Origin: an uncultured bacterium
GTDB taxonomy: Bacteria > Patescibacteriota > Saccharimonadia > Saccharimonadales > Saccharimonadaceae
DNA length: 9,133 nt
Direction: 5' to 3'
Assembly (NCBI GenBank): GCA_903861015.1
Contig: CAIOSL010000045.1
Location: 1-9,133 of the forward strand
Part shown: in pieces, positions 5,497 through 9,133 of the stretch
How the letters are laid out: each line of letters starts with the position of its first letter
How positions within the stretch are numbered: the stretch's first letter is position 1
Translations under genes and position numbers: made by a program
Notes under the pieces: model-generated
What the model saw: only the letters and a program-made list of their open reading frames with translations
What the model was told of the DNA's origin: nothing
The model's database searches: none

Positions 5497-7587
5497 ATGG
5501 GTTTAAAAATGCGACTGGTTAGAGGCTTTACGATTGTTGAGTTATTAACATCGATTGTCATAATTGGCATTTTAGCGTCGATCTCTTTTGTGGTATTTAA
5601 TGGTTTGCAGGCCAGGGCACACGACATCAGTGTTATATCAGATATCGATACCATGGATGGCTTGCAGGCGCGCTATGCGGCCAATCACAAAACCGCCGGC
5701 AAGGCCTACTATTCGGCCGATGGCCCAGATACGTCATTGGGCTTTACGCCCTCACAGGATAACGTCATTCAGGTCGTCATTAACTCGACCGATTATTGCA
5801 TTCGGGGCTACAACGTTAAAGGCACCAAGAATTCGATTACTAATTCGGCCTTTAAAGAGTCCTCGCCGGGGGCGTGTAATACGCTGCTAGCCATCGATCC
5901 ACCAGCAACTCCATCATTAACGGTTGGGTTAAACACTGGCCTGATTCGTGCTAACATCAGCCCACTGACATGTACGTCTGGTACTATTCAATACCGTTTC
6001 AAATACCGAATCAACGATGGTGCGTGGTCGAACTACGGCGATTGGGGGGCGTTAGTGACCGCTTCGCAACTTCCGACCGAAGGCGTCAAATATGGCTATA
6101 TGGCCCAGGCCCGTTGTTATTCAAGCGATTCGCTGTTTAGTGGTTTTTCCGAGAGCAGTGAAGTGACTTATTATAATCCGGTCAATCCACCATCCACTCC
6201 AAGTATTACATCGGTTGCCCTGGTTGGTGGCGCTATTAATGTAGTTTCTAGCACCGTGGCTTGTACGGCCACTAACGCCACGCCGCAATATCAATTCGAC
6301 GTCCGAACCAATGATGGATCGTGGAGTACCTACGCTGCCTGGTCTGGGTCAAATACTACCACTCAAACCCCAACCGAAGGTACCAAATATGGCTATCGGG
6401 CCGAGGCGCGCTGCTTTATAAGCCCGACGGTTTACAGTGATCCGGCCATTGGCGTAGAGGGTCCTAACTATATTCATCCAATCACAACCGCGCCGGTCGT
6501 TGTGACGGTCGCATACTCGACCCCAGATTGGTACTGGACCAACTACACTTGGAACACGCCGTCTTGTCCAGGTATTTCAACTGCCAATTACAGATATCAT
6601 TACTATACTAATTATGGTTATGATAGTGGTTGGAACGCAACTGCCGGCAATGGAATGAATGCCGTAACTGCCAAGATTGATTATTACTATACCCTCGATG
6701 TTCAGGCCCAATGTTCTAGCCCGTACAGTACCGGTCCATGGAACAGTACTGGTTGGATTCAGTATCATCGGCCGGTTCCAAACGTCCATGTCTTGATCGT
6801 GGCCGGCGGTGGCGGTGGCGGATACGACAACGGTGGCGGCGGTGGTGGCGGTGGTGTGATCGACACTTGGCCAGGTGTTTATAGCCAAGGCTATGGCATT
6901 GGTATTGGTGGCGGTGGTGGAGCTCAAGCCAACGGCGGCAATTCAACTGCCTTTGGCAACATCACCTATGGTGGCGGTCATGGCGCTAACTGCTGCGGAC
7001 AAACAGGCGCAACTGGCGGATCAGGCGGTGGCGGTAGCGGCACGGGTAGCGGCAACTCTAATTACAGCGGCAATTACCAACCGGGGGGCTATTCAAATAT
7101 AGGTGGACGCGGTGGCTGGAGAAACGGAAGTGGCTGTGGCGCCAGCGGCAATCAATATGCCGGCGGTGGCGGTGGCGGCGCCGGTGGTCAGGGCGGCGAT
7201 GGTTGGTCTGGTGGTACTGGCGCCGGAACGATGCAAGGTGGTGCTGGTTTCTCGAGTGGTATCAGTGGCAATACTTATGCCTACGGTGCCGGCGGTGGCG
7301 GCGGTGGCGACAAATGCTATTGGGGTCCTGGCGGTGCTACTGGCGGTGGCAACGGTGCTGCCGCGGGTTCTGGTGGGCATGTGACTGGCGGTAACGCCTC
7401 GTATTACGGTGCTGGCGGTGGCGGCGGGTCTGGCAATCTTGGCCAAGGTGGCTCTGGCTATCAGGGTATAGTTATTGTTCGCTATCCGGTTGGGTCACTC
7501 GACGCCGGCGGTGGCTCAAAATACCAAAACGGATCAGATTATGTTCACGTCTTTACTGGTAACGACACGTTTACGGTTTCGGGCTAA
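5497..7587 (+). CDS. type IV prepilin-like surface protein with three disulfide-type repeats and a Gly-rich C-terminal region
   Basis: The N terminus is a class III signal: a short basic leader ending in G10, prepilin-peptidase cleavage before F11, then FTIVELL with Glu at mature position +5, and a hydrophobic helix to about residue 34. Residues 35-130 form a compact pilin-like head closed by C101 and C127, like the pilin D-loop. Three tandem units of about 97 aa follow (133-230, 231-328, 329-425), each with one Cys pair (C159/C207, C256/C306, C357/C406), and the first two share a TEGxKYGYxAxARC segment. Residues 434-663 are Gly-rich, opening VLIVAGGGGGG and closing GIVIVRYP. A final strand-like tail, DYVHVFTGNDTFTVSG, ends the protein. 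The head suggests assembly into or onto a type IV pilus; the repeats look like an Ig/fibronectin-type stalk and the Gly-rich part like an adhesin-type tip, all inferred. At 696 aa it is far larger than the usual 130-180 aa pilin. Neither pilus-assembly genes nor a prepilin peptidase gene are in the window. A second ATG at 5509 would still give a prepilin leader. Confidence 0.85.
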   Translation: MGLKMRLVRGFTIVELLTSIVIIGILASISFVVFNGLQARAHDISVISDIDTMDGLQARYAANHKTAGKAYYSADGPDTSLGFTPSQDNVIQVVINSTDYCIRGYNVKGTKNSITNSAFKESSPGACNTLLAIDPPATPSLTVGLNTGLIRANISPLTCTSGTIQYRFKYRINDGAWSNYGDWGALVTASQLPTEGVKYGYMAQARCYSSDSLFSGFSESSEVTYYNPVNPPSTPSITSVALVGGAINVVSSTVACTATNATPQYQFDVRTNDGSWSTYAAWSGSNTTTQTPTEGTKYGYRAEARCFISPTVYSDPAIGVEGPNYIHPITTAPVVVTVAYSTPDWYWTNYTWNTPSCPGISTANYRYHYYTNYGYDSGWNATAGNGMNAVTAKIDYYYTLDVQAQCSSPYSTGPWNSTGWIQYHRPVPNVHVLIVAGGGGGGYDNGGGGGGGGVIDTWPGVYSQGYGIGIGGGGGAQANGGNSTAFGNITYGGGHGANCCGQTGATGGSGGGGSGTGSGNSNYSGNYQPGGYSNIGGRGGWRNGSGCGASGNQYAGGGGGGAGGQGGDGWSGGTGAGTMQGGAGFSSGISGNTYAYGAGGGGGGDKCYWGPGGATGGGNGAAAGSGGHVTGGNASYYGAGGGGGSGNLGQGGSGYQGIVIVRYPVGSLDAGGGSKYQNGSDYVHVFTGNDTFTVSG
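5893..6771 (+). repeat. three tandem ~97-codon repeats within the prepilin gene
   Basis: Units lie at about 5893-6186, 6187-6480 and 6481-6771. Each begins with a Pro-rich joint (DPPATPS, NPPSTPS, TTAPVVV), has a first Cys about 25-30 residues in, then a Tyr/Trp-rich strand region (NDGAWSNY, NDGSWSTY, YDSGWN), and a second Cys 48-50 residues after the first. Units 1 and 2 are also recognisably similar at the DNA level around the TEGxKYGY codons; unit 3 has diverged. Confidence 0.75.
6796..7485 (+). repeat. glycine-codon low-complexity tract (GGTGGC-type repeats)
   Basis: Runs of GGN codons, often alternating GGT and GGC (for example around 6804-6820, 6835-6855, 7159-7175 and 7290-7308), form imperfect 3- and 6-bp tandem repeats broken by Tyr, Asn, Ser, Thr, Trp and Cys codons. 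Because the period is a multiple of three, slippage would change length without shifting the frame. Long antisense and +1-frame ORFs across this tract are composition artefacts. Confidence 0.8.
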
Positions 7588-7599
7588 AGGCCACAATCC

Positions 7600-7628
7600 T
7601 TGATTTTGATAATTATCTATGCTACAAT
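7600..7628 (+). promoter_or_regulatory. promoter of the UDG-RNase J pair (TTGATT, 17 nt, extended -10 TGCTACAAT)
   Basis: TTGATT (7600-7605) and TACAAT (7623-7628) are spaced by 17 nt, and TGC (7620-7622) extends the -10. The predicted start is near 7635, giving a leader of about 40 nt. It lies directly after the pilin stop, where no hairpin terminator is seen, so it may also receive read-through. As UDG and the RNase J gene overlap, one promoter probably serves both. Confidence 0.65.
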
Positions 7629-7675
7629 TAGGGTAACGAACGTCGTCTTGTGGTATTAACTAAGAAAAAGTGGGT

Positions 7676-8299
7676 ATGACTGATAACAAGCAAGTACTTC
7701 TCGAGCAAATTAAGGCAGATATTGTCTCGAACAATGTCTGTCCGGATTTGGCTCAAGCAGCCACGAACCTGGTTATGGGCGACGGCAATATCGATGCCGA
7801 TATTGTGTTGATAGGCGAGGCGCCTGGCAAGAACGAAGATTTGTCTGGCTTGCCATTTATCGGTGCAGCGGGCAAGTTTTTAAACGAAATGCTAGCTAGC
7901 GCTAATATGCAACGGACCGATGTTTTTATTACCAACATCGTCAAATATCGACCACCCAACAATCGCGATCCTTTGCCGGCAGAAAAAGCGGCCTTTTGGC
8001 CTTACTTGGTGCGTCAGCTGGATGTCATTCGACCACAAATTGTAGTGACATTAGGCCGACACAGCATGGAATATTTTCTTCCAGGAGTAAAAATCAGCGA
8101 GGTTCACGGTCAACCAAAAACAATCAAGTTTGGTGATACCAAATTGGTCATTGTACCACTGTATCACCCCGCTGCCGCCCTATATAACGGTGGTATGCGT
8201 GCGACTTTGATTGAAGATTTTATAAAGTTACCAAAAATAATAGATATTCTAAAAAACGAAGAGGAGAATACGAAAAATGGGACAACAACGACTGGCTAA
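7676..8299 (+). CDS. uracil-DNA glycosylase family 4-like protein lacking most Fe-S cysteines
   Basis: Family 4 UDGs excise uracil from DNA in base-excision repair. The active-site motif GEAPGKNED (47-55) followed by SGLPFIGAAGKFL (57-69), the TNIVKYRPPNNRDP block (86-99), VVTLGRH (123-129) and the leucine-loop motif YHPAA (163-167) are all present, and the 207-aa length is typical. Canonical members bind a 4Fe-4S cluster with four Cys. Here Tyr91 replaces Cys in the C-R-P-P motif, Phe107 replaces the Cys 16 residues later, and only C22 remains in the N-terminal pair, so the cluster is very probably not formed. The catalytic motifs remain intact, so activity is plausible. I chose ATG 7676; a GTG two codons upstream (7670) is possible and neither has a convincing ribosome-binding site. 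The 3' end overlaps the RNase J gene by 23 nt. Confidence 0.88.
   Translation: MTDNKQVLLEQIKADIVSNNVCPDLAQAATNLVMGDGNIDADIVLIGEAPGKNEDLSGLPFIGAAGKFLNEMLASANMQRTDVFITNIVKYRPPNNRDPLPAEKAAFWPYLVRQLDVIRPQIVVTLGRHSMEYFLPGVKISEVHGQPKTIKFGDTKLVIVPLYHPAAALYNGGMRATLIEDFIKLPKIIDILKNEEENTKNGTTTTG
8261..8266 (+). promoter_or_regulatory. ribosome-binding site of the RNase J gene inside the UDG gene
   Basis: GAGGAG within the last UDG codons lies 10 nt before ATG 8277. It is the only strong Shine-Dalgarno near the RNase J start and supports translational coupling with UDG. Confidence 0.65.
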
Positions 8300-9133
8300 T
8301 ATTCAACCGGACGATACATCAAAACGGCCGGGGTTTCAGCCTAAACAAAAATCAAATAATACGGTCTTAAACAACACAACCACTCGCAAGGGTGAAGCCT
8401 ACCGGGCTCAACGCCGCACCAGCGAGAACGTAAATGTTCGGGCCAGCCAACACGTTATTAACGTGCCGGTTAACAAATCAATCTATAACGGTTACGAGGG
8501 TCGCCAATTTAGTCCGGCCGATCAACAGCGCCAACCCCGCAATAATGGTCCAAAACTAAGGATCATACCAATCGGTGGTCTGGGCGAGATGGGCATCGGC
8601 AAAAACATGTCGGCCATCGAGTACGAAAATGACATTATTGTTATTGACGCTGGCTTTTTGTTCCCAGGCGCTGATTACCCTGGTATCAACTACATCACCC
8701 CTGATATTACTTACCTAGAAGAGAACAAGCACAAAATTCGTGCTCAAATCTTTACCCACGGTCACTTGGACCACATTGGTGCTTACCGCCATTTGGCACA
8801 CAAGATTCCAGCGCCAGTTTACGGTTCTCGCTTTACCTTGGGCATGGTTCAAAAGACCATGGAAGAGGCGACTAGCGGTTACGAACCCGAGTATGTCGAG
8901 ATGGATCCAGATTCACACGAACAGATTCAAATCGGCGACAATTTCAGTATCGAGCTAATCCGTATGGACCACTCGATTCCTGATGCTACAGGTGTTATTA
9001 TCCGTACGCCAATGGGTGTTATCTTTAACACCGGTGACTGGCGTTTTGAAGAGAACCCAGTTGACGGCAAAAAAGTCGACATGGGCCGACTAACCGAAAT
9101 CGCCACCAAAGAAGGCATCATGATGTTGATGAA
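8277..9133 (+). CDS. rnj: ribonuclease J, N-terminal part (cut by the window edge)
   Basis: RNase J is a metallo-beta-lactamase/beta-CASP nuclease with 5'-3' exonuclease and endonuclease activity in mRNA decay and rRNA maturation. The frame stays open from ATG 8277 to the edge (285 codons). The fold begins at about residue 94 with IPIGGLGEMG (97-106, numbered from ATG 8277). The zinc motif HGHLDH spans residues 161-166, with H161, H163, D165 and H166; the next metal-site segment DHSIPDA begins at D231; NTGDWRF (251-257) matches the family's HTGDW segment with Asn in place of His. The beta-CASP and C-terminal domains lie beyond the edge. Residues 1-92 are an Asn/Gln/Arg/Lys-rich, probably disordered extension, reminiscent of the basic N-terminal extensions of actinobacterial RNase J. 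The start is set by the GAGGAG site; no later Met precedes the fold until M105, which is inside it. Confidence 0.93.
   Translation, partial: MGQQRLANIQPDDTSKRPGFQPKQKSNNTVLNNTTTRKGEAYRAQRRTSENVNVRASQHVINVPVNKSIYNGYEGRQFSPADQQRQPRNNGPKLRIIPIGGLGEMGIGKNMSAIEYENDIIVIDAGFLFPGADYPGINYITPDITYLEENKHKIRAQIFTHGHLDHIGAYRHLAHKIPAPVYGSRFTLGMVQKTMEEATSGYEPEYVEMDPDSHEQIQIGDNFSIELIRMDHSIPDATGVIIRTPMGVIFNTGDWRFEENPVDGKKVDMGRLTEIATKEGIMMLM

Noticed and set aside
6577..7446. Several long antisense and +1-frame ORFs across the glycine-rich tract (Thr/Ala-, His/Arg- or Val-rich)
   Set aside because: They are composition artefacts of GGN codon repeats, which rarely create stop codons in other frames.
7588..7619. 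A terminator after the prepilin gene
   Set aside because: No stem of useful length is present before the UDG promoter.
198..8299. Alternative genetic code (UGA read as Gly or Trp)
   Set aside because: All genes are full length under the standard code, Trp is always TGG, and the Gly-rich protein uses only GGN.
1..9133. CRISPR array, insertion sequence, integrase or attachment site
   Set aside because: No spaced direct repeats, transposase or recombinase genes, or terminal inverted repeats flanking a module were seen; the only repeats are inside the prepilin gene or are hairpins.

Overview
The window is ordinary bacterial chromosome with compact, standard-code genes. Every complete gene ends in TAA or TAG, and even the extremely glycine-rich pilin writes glycine only as GGN, so the UGA=Gly code of Gracilibacteria/Absconditabacteria does not fit. 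Short-form enzymes, a partly dismantled nrnA-truB-ribF-rpsO-pnp cluster, and a type IV prepilin fused to a glycine-rich domain together suggest a Patescibacteria/CPR genome, most likely Saccharibacteria (TM7). That placement is inference; no rRNA or other marker gene is present to prove it.

Layout. Positions 1-197 form a divergent intergenic region: the first 14 bases look like the 5' end of a leftward gene with a good ribosome-binding site, and a strong extended -10 promoter fires rightward. Then follow a 500-aa protein with a degenerate DHH-phosphoesterase-like domain and a long proline-rich tail (198-1700), a short truB (1725-2384), and rpsO (2438-2704) with a terminator built over its stop codon. 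A leftward Nudix hydrolase (2721-3170) shares a divergent promoter region with pnp, whose roughly 120-nt leader precedes the PNPase gene (3327-5438). A large type IV prepilin-like surface protein follows (5497-7587), with three tandem disulfide-type repeats and a glycine-rich C-terminal region. A family-4-like uracil-DNA glycosylase lacking three of its four Fe-S cysteines (7676-8299) then overlaps the start of an RNase J gene that runs off the right edge (8277-9133).

How the genes fit together. The left half is a remnant of the widespread rbfA-nrnA-truB-ribF-rpsO-pnp neighbourhood, covering tRNA modification, small-subunit assembly and RNA turnover. ribF is absent and the nrnA-position protein has lost its catalytic residues. 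PNPase (3'-5' phosphorolysis) and RNase J (5'-3' exo/endonuclease) lie 2.8 kb apart and would make up much of the cell's mRNA-decay machinery. The pilin-like protein is an insertion of cell-surface function between these housekeeping genes and is the best candidate for host or substrate contact in an epibiotic lifestyle.

Regulatory style. Five of the seven proposed rightward promoters carry TGn directly before a TAnnnT -10 box. Four genes (truB, rpsO, Nudix, pilin) have the -10 box only 6-10 nt before ATG and no Shine-Dalgarno, which implies leaderless or nearly leaderless mRNAs. pnp, RNase J and the left-edge gene have clear Shine-Dalgarno sequences.
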